64,000 nt of DNA from Calliphora vicina (GCF_958450345.1 NC_088782.1:119584046-119648045), one strand, 5' to 3'; shown: positions 36,907 through 48,339, counted from the first letter of the stretch. The notes: generated by a model from the letters alone, not told the origin. Made by a program: numbers and translations.

Positions 36907-37480
36907 GTATGTACGCAAAAAATTTAGCTTTGTTTTGTTTCTAGTTTGTTGTATGCGTTTAAGTGTTTTGGCCTTTCATCTTCTTCCACCCTGCATCCGT
37001 TCACTTAACCAAACTTCGTCCCTCCACTCAGTCATTCACTCAATTCCATTCATTTTGGAAATGTGTATTGCTTGCTTGCAGTATTCTTCGCATGCCACGT
37101 ATTCATAAAACTTAATGGCAATTTTGTAAATGGGAAAACTTTTAAGCAACTGGCAAATTTTCGTAAAGCCACATTGTTATGTGCACACACTCGCAGCAGC
37201 AGCAGCAGCAGTGTGTATCTGTTTACATTCATTCATCCAACCATCCATCCATCCATACATTTATCTGCACAGACACAGTTACACACATCTTGCACTGTAA
37301 CACAGATACTGGGAGTAGGATATGCGTGAAATGTGTGAGGCTATAGAGATTAAAAAGAGTGTGTTGTACATAGAAACTATAAAGTGCAGGGGAGTGGGTA
37401 GCAAAAGGGGCAAATGAGTCCTAGAATAAAAATTATAACTATAAGAATTTTTTCTATCTCATGTCTATTTCAATTAAGAG
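36907..37480 (+). other. Intron 3, unique 5' part
   Basis: Non-repetitive intronic sequence after exon 3, with short CAGCAG and CATCCATC microsatellites. Frames here continue from exon 3 in wrong frames or are low-complexity. Nothing functional recognised. Confidence 0.45.
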
Positions 37481-39110
37481 CTTCAAAGGTTTTAAATCGT
37501 TTATTGAAAAGCTTTCAAGGCTTTTGTTACAATGCTTTTCAAGCTTTTGTTTATTACAAATCTTTTATTGAAAATATATTTTAAAGCTTTTTTTAAAGCT
37601 CTCTACGCTATATTTAAACAATTTTGAAATGTTTTCTACGAACACGTTACAGCTTTTCCCAAATTTTTTTATAAAAATCTTTTTTTATAATTTATAAATC
37701 TTTAAAAATCGATTTTTTTAACTTGAAAGCTTTTTCTTTAAAAATCTATTTTTTTCTGTGAAAAAGAATTGTAAAAGCTCTAAAAGCTTTTGTTTTAAAA
37801 ATCGATTTTTTTATAATTTTATAATAAAAACAGTATTTTGTAAAATCTGTAAAAAAAAGTATAAAAGCTCTAAAAGCTTTTTCTTTAAAAAACGATTTTT
37901 TTATAAAAATTTTTTTTTTTATAATTTTAATATAATTTTATAATAAATACAGTATTTTATAAAATCTTTAAAAATCGAATTTTTTTAAGCTTTAAAAGCT
38001 TTTTCTTTAAGAATCGATTTTTTACAACTTTTTTTTTATAACTTTAATATAATTTAATAATAAAAATTCTATTTAGTAAAATCTGTGAAAAAAAGCTTTT
38101 AGAGTAAAAGCTTTTTCTTTAAAAATGGTATTTTTTTTAACTTTTTTTATAAAAATCTTTTTTTTAATTTTTTTATAATCTATTTTAATATAATTTGTAA
38201 TAAAAACAGAATTTTGCAAAATCTGTGAACAAAAAATTAAAAGCTCTAAAAGCTTTTTCTTTAAAAATCGTTTTTTATAACTTTTTTTTATATAATTTTA
38301 TAATGAAAACAGAATTTTGCTAAATCGATGAAAAAATGTTAAAAGCTCTAAAAGCTTTTTCATTAAAAATTATTTTTTTTTTAACTTTTTTTAAAATTTG
38401 AATATAAGTATTTTGTAAAATCTGTGGAAAAAAATGTAAAAGCTTTTTCATTAAAAATCGATTTTTTAAACTTTTTTTTAAAATTTTTGTATAATTTTTT
38501 AATAAAAACTGTATTTTTTTAAAATTTGTGAAAAAAAAATGTAAAAGCTCTAAAAGCTTTTTCTTTAAAAATTTAATTTTTTATAAAAATATTTTTTTTT
38601 TAATTTTTCTTTTATAATTTTAATATAATTTTGTAATAAATTCAGTATTTCGTAAAATCTGTGAAAAAAATTTATAAAAGCTCTAAAAAGCTTTTTTTTT
38701 AAATCAGATTTTTTTAAACTTTTTTTATAATTTTGTAATACAAACAGTATTTTTTTAATTCTGTGAAAAAAATTTAAAAGCTCTAAAAGCTTTTTCTTTG
38801 AAAATCAGATTTTTTAAACTTTTTTATAATTTTATAAAAAAACAGAATTTTGCTAAATCTGTGAAAAAAAATGTTAAGCTTTTTCTTTAAAAATTATTTT
38901 TTTTTAAACTTTTTTTAAAATTTTAATATAATTTTTTAATAAAAAAAGTAATTTGTAAAATCTGTGATAAAAAATGGAAAAAGCTCTAAAAGCTATTTAT
39001 TTAAAAATCAGTTTTTTTTTTCTAATTTTTTAATGTTAAAAGCTCTATAAGCTTTTTCTTTAAAAGTCGGTTTTTTATAATGTAAGTGAACAGTTAATTT
39101 TTTAAAATAA
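37480..39110 (+). repeat. Intron 3, about 105-bp AT-rich tandem repeat with AAAAGCTCTAAAAGCTTTTT
   Basis: About 13 copies of a unit containing AAAAGCTCTAAAAGCTTTTT, CTTTAAAAATCGATTTTTTA and ATAAAAACAGTATTTTGTAA. Copies lie near 37774, 37863, 37985, 38092, 38240, 38341, 38437, 38542, 38676, 38778, 38870, 38977 and 39037. Spacing is irregular (about 60-145 bp). The Phe/Lys-rich frame at 37758 is a by-product. Confidence 0.82.
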
Positions 39111-39810
39111 TTTCCATATAACCTCCCCTTTCCAACCAACCCTGCTTAACCAAATGCATTTCCTCATAAGATACGCTGCACAAACCGCTCTGAAAACAAT
39201 ACACTTAGATTTGACTTCATGCTAAAGTAAACGAGGGAAAGAAAAAATAAACCAAAAACTAAAAAGTTTTTAATTTCATATATTGTTTTCCTCGCGGAGA
39301 AATTCCTACAAAACTATTTACGCCCAAGACAATGATGGTTGAAATAATGAATTTATGTAGGAAAGTGCAGTGTAAATAAAATGCCACTGGGAAGGTGAGG
39401 AAAAGAATGATACTTAAAAGGAATTTTTATTATGATTTCGCAAATTACGGGCGAGAGAACAGCAGAAAAAAAGTTCGTTAAACTTAATGTATTGTAGGAA
39501 AAAAAAATAAGGTGAAATAGTAGTAGTAGTAGTAGTAGTAAATGCTGGCATGTAGAGCAAGTAAATTTATGGCAAAAGTTTTGAAAAGGAATTTTGAACA
39601 AAATGAAATGTTGTTATTATTTTAAGCAACAAGAGAGATGGCAACATTGTTGAAATATACACTGACAGAAGATACAAAAATGAAAAAAATAAAACAACCT
39701 GTTGTTAATGACAACAATTGAAGGGAAATGTATAGTTATTTAATCAATAAATTGGTTAAATAAAATTGTGTATTTATTGAGTGAAGAAAACAAGATTTCC
39801 AGTTTAAAAT
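39110..39810 (+). promoter_or_regulatory. Upstream region of the nested CFAP157-like gene
   Basis: About 700 bp of unique sequence between the intronic repeats and the nested start codon. It must hold the promoter of that gene unless it is expressed by intron retention. It includes an (AGT)n run at 39522-39540. No TATA box was securely identified. The immediate leader is short and A/T-rich, as is usual for testis-expressed fly genes. Confidence 0.35.
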
Positions 39811-41643
39811 ATGAGTTCGGAGGATAAAGATGCAAAAGGCAAAAAGAGTGCTAAGGGCAAGGGTAAAAAGGGCAAGAAAACGGATCCCAATAAATTGAAC
39901 CAAGTGGACAAGACTTTCTATGAGCTGACAATAACTGATTTGAACCAAAAATTGGCTCGTTTAAGAAGTCATTTGGCCTCTTTGGATGACACTAATAATA
40001 ATTTGAAGGAGAAACTTAGAAGCCTGGAGGAAGACCGCACCGATGTGGCAGCCCATTTGGAGAAGACCTTGGCAGAACGTAATGACACCATTAAAGAGCT
40101 AGAGGAACGCCTAGTAGAAATCACCAAAGTGCGTAATAATGAGAAAACCCAAGCCGAGGAACATATTAAAGATCTGGAGAACAAATTCAAATCCATGCAT
40201 GACCAACTGACCTCAGAAATCAAGCTGCTTAATGGTAAACTGAACTCCTTAGATGAATTTCGCATACAGCGTGATGTTTTGCTGGCCAAATTTGACGACC
40301 AAGAAGCAGAGCTCAAGGAAAAGGATCGGGCCCATCAAGAGGCCGTCTATAATATGGAGCAAAAGGCTGTCGTTGAAAAGGATGCCCTCAAAAAGGAAGT
40401 AGAAGCCAAACTATTGCAGGTTTCCGAAGACTTTACACGCTCCAGTGAGATACGCAATGCCGGCTACACCCGTCGCTTAATTAGAGAAAATATTGCTCTG
40501 CAAAAGGAAATAGATATCTTGGTATTGTCCCAAATCAAAATGCAGCAGGATTTCAAGCAACATGTGCAAAAGAACAAGGAAATGGCAGAGCAATATGCCG
40601 CCTTGGATCAATTGAAAAATCAATTAATAAAAAGTTCTCAAAACAAAATAAACATCATAGAGAAACTCACAATTAATTATGAACGTTTAAAGACCAAATA
40701 CACCGAAGTGATTAAGTTTAAGGCTCTGTATGAAAACATCATGAAAAAAGATGTCTGTGATCAATTCACTTACAATGAGACCACCAAGAAGCTGAGGGTA
40801 CTGGGCCAACATGTAGAGGCTTTGAAATTGGAAAAGAATCGTTTAATGGCTTTGCAGGAGCAACAGGAGTTGGAAATCATGAGCCTTACCGGAGTGATAC
40901 AACAAATCAAACTAACTGTACAAATAGCCATTCAAGCCATAGCAGAGGAAAATCTAACAGCTTCTCAAGAAATAACTGACAATGATGAATCGGCTTTAAG
41001 GAAGCTCAAGCGTCACAATCTACTTTCGGAGCTAATGGATCTAGTTAGCAGTCATTCCGAACGTTTGCCGGAAACACCATCCATACAAACCATTTCACGT
41101 TCCCGTTCATCCCTCTACCGTCCCGGAAAAATGGGTTTTTTGCCACGCAGTCCCTCTTCTCTCATGGAAATCTTTAAACGAGAAGCTCAAAAACTTACCT
41201 CCACTGAGGTTGTAGCTCCTGAATTTCAAGCCGAACAAAAGGACTCTCAAATTATACCCAAAGAACGTATCAGTGAGGCGGGTTCTATAGTGGATGTGGA
41301 AATGGGCTCCACCCTTATTGTATCCTCTTCTCATGAGGAATTGGAAGTGGTACAACCGGAAGAGGAGCCGGAGGATTTAGGCGAAGAGGGCTCGAGTAGT
41401 GATTTTGCTTCCGCGCCAGCTAACACCACTGACCATTTGGCTACTACAACTATTGATGATTCGCATAAAAGTGTTTCGACTAAACGAGAAGGAGATGATG
41501 CTTCTGATCTTCCAGCTGAAGTGGTTAAAAGGGGTCAGGAACCAGATACTATGTCGAGAAGTTCCCGAGTATCACGCATGTCCAGAATGAAAAGCTTGCC
41601 AGCCATTGACACGGATGAATATTCAATAAATGTTTTGTATTAA
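39811..41643 (+). CDS. CFAP157-like coiled-coil protein, intronless nested gene
   Basis: A single open frame of 610 codons. Residues 9-28 are Lys/Gly-rich. Residues 36-390 are almost continuous heptad coiled coil, followed by a Ser/Glu-rich unstructured C-terminus. Family resemblance is specific. The segment FYELTITDLNQKLARL, then DQLTSEIKLLNGKLNSLDEF, then YNMEQKAVVEKDALKKEV occurs in the same order and spacing in vertebrate CFAP157 (basal-body/axoneme protein needed for sperm flagella; about 520 residues). The family function is therefore in cilia, which in flies means mainly sperm and sensory neurons. It sits entirely within intron 3 of the THSD1-like gene, same strand, with its own start and stop. 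The lack of introns and the nesting suggest retroposition or an old intronless testis gene. The ATG context (AAAATATGAGT) is acceptable and no upstream in-frame extension is attractive. Confidence 0.88.
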   Translation: MSSEDKDAKGKKSAKGKGKKGKKTDPNKLNQVDKTFYELTITDLNQKLARLRSHLASLDDTNNNLKEKLRSLEEDRTDVAAHLEKTLAERNDTIKELEERLVEITKVRNNEKTQAEEHIKDLENKFKSMHDQLTSEIKLLNGKLNSLDEFRIQRDVLLAKFDDQEAELKEKDRAHQEAVYNMEQKAVVEKDALKKEVEAKLLQVSEDFTRSSEIRNAGYTRRLIRENIALQKEIDILVLSQIKMQQDFKQHVQKNKEMAEQYAALDQLKNQLIKSSQNKINIIEKLTINYERLKTKYTEVIKFKALYENIMKKDVCDQFTYNETTKKLRVLGQHVEALKLEKNRLMALQEQQELEIMSLTGVIQQIKLTVQIAIQAIAEENLTASQEITDNDESALRKLKRHNLLSELMDLVSSHSERLPETPSIQTISRSRSSLYRPGKMGFLPRSPSSLMEIFKREAQKLTSTEVVAPEFQAEQKDSQIIPKERISEAGSIVDVEMGSTLIVSSSHEELEVVQPEEEPEDLGEEGSSSDFASAPANTTDHLATTTIDDSHKSVSTKREGDDASDLPAEVVKRGQEPDTMSRSSRVSRMSRMKSLPAIDTDEYSINVLY

Positions 41644-41703
41644 TTAGAGATTTGGAATATATTTTTGAAATTTTAAAAAGAAGGGTGTTTTTATTCAAAA
41701 ACA

Positions 41704-42907
41704 GAACATGAACTGGAACTGGAACTAGAACAGAACTAGAACAGAACTAGAACAGAACAGAACAGAACTAGAACAGAACTAGAACAGAACTAGAACAGAA
41801 CTAGAACAGAACTAGAACAGAACTAGAACAGAACTAGAACAGAACTAGAACAGAACTAGAACAGAACTAGAACAGAACTAGAACAGAACTAGAACAGAAC
41901 TAGAACAGAACTAGAACAGAACTAGAACAGAACTAGAACAGAACTAGAACAGAACTAGAACAGAACTAGAACAGAACTAGAACAGAACTAGAACAGAACT
42001 AGAACAGAACTAGAACAGAACTAGAACAGAACTAGAACAGAACTAGAACAGAACAGAACAGAACTAGAACAGAACTAGAACAGAACTAGAACAGAACTAG
42101 AACAGAACTAGAACAGAACTAGAACAGAACTAGAACAGAACTAGAACAGAACTAGAACAGAACTAGAACAGAACTAGAACAGAACTAGAACAGAACTAGA
42201 ACAGAACTAGAACAGAACTAGAACAGAACTAGAACAGAACTAGAACAGAACTAGAACAGAACTAGAACAGAACTAGAACAGAACTAGAACAGAACTAGAA
42301 CAGAACTAGAACAGAACTAGAACAGAACTAGAACAGAACTAGAACAGAACCAGAACAGAACTAGAACAGAACTAGAACAGAAATAGAACTAGAACAGAAA
42401 TAGAACTAGAACAGAAATAGAACTAGAACAGAACTAGAACAGAACTAGAACAGAACTAGAACAGAACTAGAACAGAACTAGAACAGAACTAGAACAGAAC
42501 TAGAACAGAACTAGAACAGAACTAGAACAGAACTAGAACAGAACTAGAACAGAACTAGAACAGAACTAGAACAGAACTAGAACAGAACTAGAACAGAACT
42601 AGAACAGAACTAGAACAGAACTAGAACAGAACTAGAACAGAACTAGAACAGAACTAGAACAGAACTAGAACAGAACTAGAACAGAACTAGAACAGAACTA
42701 GAACAGAACTAGAACAGAACTAGAACAGAACTAGAACAGAACTAGAACAGAACTAGAACAGAACTAGAACAGAACTAGAACAGAACTAGAACAGAACTAG
42801 AACAGAACTAGAACAGAACTAGAACAGAACTAGAACAGAACTAGAACAGAACTAGAACAGAACTAGAACAGAACTAGAACAGAACTAAAAGAACTGGATA
42901 GAACTAA
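41704..42907 (+). repeat. 11-bp array (AACAGAACTAG)n, about 107 copies
   Basis: A near-perfect tandem array of the 11-mer AACAGAACTAG starting about 60 bp after the nested gene stop and ending about 67 bp before exon 4. Rare interruptions (AACAGAACAGAAC near 42051, AGAAATAGAACTAG near 42380) mark subfamily blocks. High homogeneity indicates recent slippage or unequal exchange. It may form part of the nested gene's 3'UTR, since no AATAAA lies between the stop and the array. Confidence 0.97.
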
Positions 42908-42974
42908 TTCTATAAATTCTATTTAATATTAATATTAATCTTCTTCTTTTTCTTTTTAATTCTTTTTCTTCCAG

Positions 42975-43205
42975 GGCCGTTCAGTACAAACTGAAAAATG
43001 CGGTAAATCCATTAGTGATACCTGGGATTGTATTTACGAGACCAGCGGTTCTGTATTCAATAAACTTAATCGTACCGATGTTAGCCAGGAAATTGGTCCT
43101 GGCTGTCGTTGCGGTTGCATTGTGCACTTAGGTACTTCAAAGCCGAAACGTATTATAGCTGGAGCTACGCAAAGTTGTCCAGGCAGATCATTTTGGTTAA
43201 TACAG
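42975..43205 (+). CDS. THSD1-like protein, exon 4 (TSP1 end, CUB start)
   Basis: The acceptor is TTTTTCTTCCAG and the donor CAG|GTGAGT, with phase 0 at both sides (77 codons). It opens GRSVQTEKC, giving the last TSP1 cysteine. It is followed by a Cys-rich segment (GPGCRCGCIVHLG), and ends with CPGRSFWLIQ, which resembles the first strand of a CUB domain. The cysteine cluster between the two modules is unusual and has no counterpart in vertebrate THSD1. Confidence 0.93.
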
Positions 43206-44225
43206 GTGAGTAAAATTTAAGTACTTTTAAATTCCTCAAAATTAATTCGTGGTGATTTCAATCGAATTTTAAACCTGTATATTTTATTGTTGAATGTTTC
43301 CTCCAGTAAGCTTTATTCGTTGAAATGTTTTTATTGTTTTCTCAAAATCTTTTACTAAAGAATTTCCTTCAGCATTCTTTCACTTAAGTCTTTAAATAAT
43401 CTTACAAAAATTGCGAAATAATGAAAACGAAAAGTAACCCTCAGCCATAAATAAACTATTGATCCCTGGAGAGTAACTAACTGGTGGTGGAGGTGGTGAT
43501 GGTGATGATGTTAGCGTTAGTGTTAGCCATACCCCACATACTGTATGACTTAATAAATGAATGAATGAAATGCCATTCTTCTATAAACAAAATTCTATAA
43601 TAAATTAAAATAATAAAAACTACACGAACAGCCAGAAGCTCTGGCTTGCAGTAAAAGGATACTGGCAGGACAAATAACAAAAAATATTGACTATAAATGC
43701 TAGCAAATCCAATAGAGCAAAAACTAAAAGAAATTGTTCAAAATATTAAGAATAATTTACGAGCATAGAAAATTGTATGTACTTGTGTGTGTTCGAATAA
43801 AAATATATTTCATATTGTATACAATATGACAAGAACAAAGTCAGGATAACAACTACAACACTGCAAAACAACACAACACAACAGGATACTCAAATAGACA
43901 AAACAAAAAAACGAAAAAGAAATAATAATAAAGGAATATTAATAGATTAAAAGAATAAGAATTTCAAGTACTCTTTATTAAATTTAAGTAAGAATTCTAT
44001 ACTTACAGAGATTTTCATTATATGGGCAAACGGACAAAGGCATGAGAGCAAGGACGTTGTACAGAAAATACAATTTTATATACAAAATATTAAGTTTTTT
44101 TTGTCGGATTTAGACCAAGTTTATCAATAGCACTTTGCTGCCTTACAAGCCAGCATCCCTTTTGTGTTTAAGAAACGAGGGTGATTTGATAATTTTAATT
44201 TATTACTGCAAAAGTTGTTCGGTTT
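43206..44225 (+). other. Intron 4, unique 5' part
   Basis: About 1 kb of AT-rich intron without repeats, apart from GGTGGTGATGGTGATGATG near 43484. The minus-strand frame at 43477-43680 has no supporting features. Confidence 0.45.
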
Positions 44226-45306
44226 TATTTCAATCTTAATTCAGTTCCAGTTCAGTTCTAGTTTAGTTCCATTTCAGGTTCTAGTTCAGGTTCTAGTTCA
44301 GTTCCAGTTCAGTTTCAGTTCAGTTCCAGTTTAGTTCTAGTTCAGTTCCAGTTCAGTTCCAGTTCAGTTCCAGTTCAGTTCCAGTTCAATTCCAGTTCAG
44401 TTCCAGTTCAGTTTAGTTCCAGTTCAGGTTCTAGTTCAGGTTCTAGTTCCAGTTCAGTACCAGTTCAGCTCCAGTTCAGCTCCAGTTCAGTTCTAGTTCA
44501 GTTCCAATTCAGTTCCAGTTCAGTTCCAGTTTAGTTCCAGTTCAGTTCAGTTCCAGTTCAATTCCAGTTCAGTTCCAGTTCAGTTTAGTTCAAGTTCAGT
44601 TTCTAGTTACGGTTCTAGTTCAGGTTCTAGTCCAAGTTGTAGTTTAGGTTCTAGTTCAATTCCAGTTGAGTTCCAGTTCAAGTTCAGTTCCAGTTCAGTT
44701 CCCGATCCAGTTCAGTTACCGATCCAGTTCAGTTCCGGATCCAGTTCAGTTCCAGTTCAATTCCAGTTCAGTTCCAGTTCAGTTCCAGTTCAGTTCCAGT
44801 TCAGTTCCAGTTCAGTTCCAGTTCAGTTCCAGTTCAGTTCCAGTTCAGTTCCAGTTCAGTTCCAGTTCAGTTCCAGTTCAGTTCTAGTTCCAGTTCAGGT
44901 TCTAGTCCAGGTTCTAGTCCCGCTTCTAGTTTAGGTTCTACCTCAGTTCCAGTACAGGTTCTAGTTTAGGTTCAGGTTGATTTTCTTGTTTAGGATCTTG
45001 CTTAGGTTCAGGTTTTAGTTCTGGTAGTAGTTCAGGTTCTAGTCCAGGTTCATTTCCAGTTCAGTTCCAGTTCAGTTCCAGTTCAGTTCCAGTTTAGTTC
45101 CAGTTCAGTTCCAGTTCAGTTCCAGTTCAGTTCCAGTTCAGTTCCAGTTCAGTTCAGTTCCAGTTCAGTTCCAGTTCAGTTCCAGTTCAGTTCCAGTTCA
45201 GTTCCAGTTCAGTTCCAGTTCAGGTCCTAGTTCAGGTTGAGGTTATAGTTCAGGTTCTAGTTCAGTTCTAATTCAGGTTTAGCTTCGAGCTCAGGTTCTA
45301 GTTGTA
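44226..45306 (-). repeat. 11-bp array (TTCCAGTTCAG)n, inverted relative to 41.7 kb
   Basis: Tandem copies of TTCCAGTTCAG and TTCTAGTTCAG on the + strand. Read on the - strand this is CTGAACTGGAA, matching the 41.7-kb 11-mer at 9-10 of 11 positions. It is more heterogeneous (GGTTCTAGTTCA blocks, frame slips to CAGTTCAGTTTAG). The Ser/Val/Gln-rich frame at 44666-44887 arises because two 11-mers plus slips leave long stop-free runs. It is not a gene. Confidence 0.93.
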
Positions 45307-45487
45307 GGACTCTCCGATTATACTCAAAGAACGTATAATTGAGCCTTGCTCTATAGTGGATGTGAAAATGGTTTCTACTCCGATAGTTTCCTCTCCGCAA
45401 ATGAAGGAAGAGCCGGTGGATGTTGACATAGAGTTTTCGGACAAATGAGAGGGAAATGATGCCTCTGATCGATCGGTTGAATTGAAG
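45307..45487 (+). pseudogene. Truncated CFAP157-like pseudogene fragment in intron 4
   Basis: This 180-bp island between GAACT repeats is a degenerate copy of the nested gene's 3' coding region (about 41241-41530). Shared words include GGACTCT, AAAGAACGTAT, CTATAGTGGATGTG and GATGATGC/AATGATGCCTCTGATC, in the same order. An internal segment (acidic stretch before 41470) is missing. An Arg codon CGA of the functional gene reads TGA at 45446-45448. Nothing equivalent to the 5' 1.4 kb was found. It marks a past duplication of the gene's 3' end together with its adjoining GAACT repeat. Confidence 0.85.
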
Positions 45488-45489
45488 TT

Positions 45490-46795
45490 CTGGTTATAGT
45501 TTTGTTCTACTTCTTGTTCTAGTTCTTCCCTCTTATTTTAAATAATAAAATTGGAGAAAATCTTTTCCTATTATTCCCACTTTGTATAGTCTTTCTTTCA
45601 TACTTCAGTTTTTTTCGATTTTACAACAGAAAATTGACCTAAACATGCTTGTCAATAGTGCTTATGCTATTCTCTTTATTTTATATAAGAATATACCAAC
45701 AAGTATCTATGTTTTGTAAAGTATATTTGTATCTGTGAGCGTGTGTAATACGTTCAATTCTATTAAAATGGATTTACATTGTGTAAACGGCAAAATTTAC
45801 TTGAAATTACATTACTTTCCTTGCAATCAATTTCATTGAACTTACTTTTCTTGCACTCTCACTCACTCACCCGCTCACCGACTTACCAACCAACCAACTA
45901 ACTGACATTATATTCATATCGGTCTAATACTCTTATATCAGAGAAGACAACTTTATACACAAACTCATGCGGGCACTTTATACTTAAATATGTATTGAAA
46001 ATTGAACTTGTGTGTTGTTCTATTATTTAAGTACAAAAAGGACTACACAAATACATGTCCATTGGACAAACAAGCAAAAGAAAACCTTAACAATTTTATC
46101 TATTCTTCTATATTAATACACACGCCTTCTTTTCATATCCTATTCATATCATTATTTTCATTTTCGTACCTTTGAAAAGCATTAATGTTGGGTAATGGGC
46201 TCCATAATGTTCAAAAGTCATTGCACCCTGTAAGGAGCTCGCTCATCAAACGTCACTTTAACTTTAAACGAATTATGTGTAAAGAAGTCCTTTCTTCCAA
46301 ATTACTACTCTACATACAGACATGTGATATAAATGGGAGTGTGTGTGAGTAAATATTTGATGTAGTTATTGTTGTGGCAATAGTATTAGTTAAAGTTGTC
46401 CATGTGTGCAGAAGTCAAGGTGTTGTGGTCCTGTGTTTGTATGTCCTAGTTGTATGCGTAAAATACACATCAGAAATTACCAAGTTACTTATGGATGTGT
46501 TTGTCTGCTTCTCTGTGTGTATTGTTGTTTAAGTTTCCTTTGGCTGTATTTGCTATCTCGATGACACGTATTGGATTGCAAAAATTTTACTAACAATTTA
46601 TTTTTATTGCCCCCGTAACCTTTATTCCATTATACACCGAAACTACTTTGCTTTCACCCCTACTTACCAGGAAATTAAAAGGTTAAATTATGAATTAGGC
46701 AGGCTTTCAGGTTCCCAGGAAAATTATAAATGCTTTAGAATAATTATTTTAGCAGGAAATTATTAAAAACATAAAGGTTCATTGCTCTAATTCTA
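45490..46795 (+). other. Intron 4, unique central part
   Basis: About 1.3 kb without tandem repeats or coding frames. Short CACTCACTCAC, CCAACCAACC and TGTGTGTG words only. Confidence 0.45.
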
Positions 46796-47405
46796 CTTTA
46801 GTTCACTTTAGGTCAACTTCAGTTCTAATTGTGTACTAATTCTGTTCTAGTTCAGATTCTAGTTCAGGTTCCAGTTCAGGTTCTAGTTCAGGTTCTAGTT
46901 CAGATCCTATTTCAGGTCCTAGTTCAAGTTATAGTTCAGGTTCTAGTTCAGGTCCTAGTTCAGGTTCAGATTATAGTTCAGGTTCTAGTTCAGTTCCACT
47001 TCAGTTCCAGTTCAGTTCCAGTTCAGTTCCAGTTCAGTTCCAGTTCAGTTCCAGTTCAGTTCCAGTTCAGTTCCAGTTCAGTACCAGTTCAGTTCCAGTT
47101 CAGTTCCAGTTCAGTTCCAGTTCAGTTCAGTTCAGTTCCAGTTCAGTTCCAGTTCAGTTCCAGTTCAGTTCCAGTTCAGTTCCAGTTCAGTTCCAGTTCA
47201 GTTCCAGTTCAGTTCCAGTTCAGTTCCAGTTCAGTTCCAGTTCAGTTCCAGTTCAGTTCCAGTTCCAGTTCAGTTCCAGTTCAGTTCAGGTTATAGTTCA
47301 GGTCCTAGTTCAGTTCTAGTTCTAGTTCAGTTCTAGTTCAGTTCTAGTTCAGTTCTAGTTCAGTTCTAGTTCTGTTCTAGTTCTGTTCTAGTTCTGTTCC
47401 AGTTC
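46796..47405 (-). repeat. 11-bp array (TTCCAGTTCAG)n, second inverted block
   Basis: Same 11-mer family and orientation as 44.2-45.3 kb. The last 100 bp (47300-47400) is TTCTAGTTCTG, the exact inverse of the 41.7-kb and 49-kb 11-mer CAGAACTAGAA. The open frame at 46829-47296 is a consequence of the repeat and lacks any non-repeat residue context. Confidence 0.93.
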
Positions 47406-47993
47406 TTCCTCAGCTTTCCTAGATCTTTAACTTTCAGTAATTTTTGATTTATTTTAATTGTTTAAATTTTCTGCATTTCAATCTCATCCATCATTCGCTT
47501 CCTAAAGCTGCAGTTGTCACATTAACTATTGCTTCATATTGAATATTTTACAAACATTCTTCCACAAAATTAATCTCTTTCGCACTGCAATAGCTGCAGT
47601 TTATGTGTCAGTCATGCAATATAAATGCACAATTATCCCAGGAGCATGAAAATGGAATAAACACTGTCAGTATTTTCCTGTTTTTGCCTCTGCAACTGCT
47701 AGTTACGCACTTTAAACTGAATGTTATTGACAACGACTATGATAATGCTGTTGATGATGCTATTGGAATTCAATACAAAAATTAGTGCGATTTTGTACAT
47801 CTACACCAGACATTATGATGCTTCCTACAATTTCTTGAATTTATTTTTTATTTTTTTTTTGCACGAGTAGTGTTTTTTTCAATTTTATTGTCCCAAATGC
47901 CAATCAGTAAATAACATTCAATTGATCTATATACAAACCAAGTCTGGCTGTATTTGTGTTAAAATCCTTGTGTGTTTATGTGTTTTGTTTTAG
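47406..47993 (+). other. Intron 4, 3' end
   Basis: Unique sequence leading into exon 5, ending in the acceptor TGTTTTGTTTTAG. The 47603-47785 frame is not splice-compatible with the gene and shows no family features. Confidence 0.5.
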
Positions 47994-48339
47994 GTTGATG
48001 GCGAGGAGACGATATCGTTGCAGTTGAACTTTCTGCGTCTACCCTGTGCTACGCAGTACATAAAAATACGTGATGGTCCATCGTTATCCTCAACACTGCT
48101 CATTGAAATGCAGGGTGGCACCACTGGTGTCGGGGGTGTTGGTGGTGGAGGTGGAGGCAGCGGCGGAGGAGGAGGTGGTAATGCGTATAGTGGGAATTTA
48201 CCTGTTTCACTGGAGTCCAGTGGAGCACAATTATTATTAGAGTTCTATGCGGGGGAAGAGGCCAACATAGCAAACAACACTGACATTCATACCGGCTTAA
48301 TATGTACTGGAGGATTTCTGGCAAATGTTGAACAGATTG
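47994..48339 (+). CDS. THSD1-like protein, exon 5 (CUB-like domain with Gly-rich loop)
   Basis: Phase 0 entry and phase 1 exit at ATTG|GTAAG. It continues the CUB-like fold: TISLQLNFLRLPC, then YIKIRDG, the conserved CUB edge (compare the usual D-x-hydrophobic-x-hydrophobic-R/D-G), then LLLEFYAG near the end. About 20 Gly codons (48121-48180; GGT/GGA/GGC) interrupt it between SSTLLIEMQ and LPVSLESSG, an insertion in a surface loop. CUB domains are extracellular protein- or Ca-binding modules. Their presence next to TSP1 here is not shared with vertebrate THSD1. The frame running on past 48339 to 48440 is intron read-through. Confidence 0.9.

Noticed and set aside
46829..47296. 155-codon open frame rich in Ser/Val/Gln
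   Set aside because: Entirely within the 11-bp TTCCAGTTCAG array; the 11-mer lacks stops in all three frames when in phase, so long frames arise without selection.
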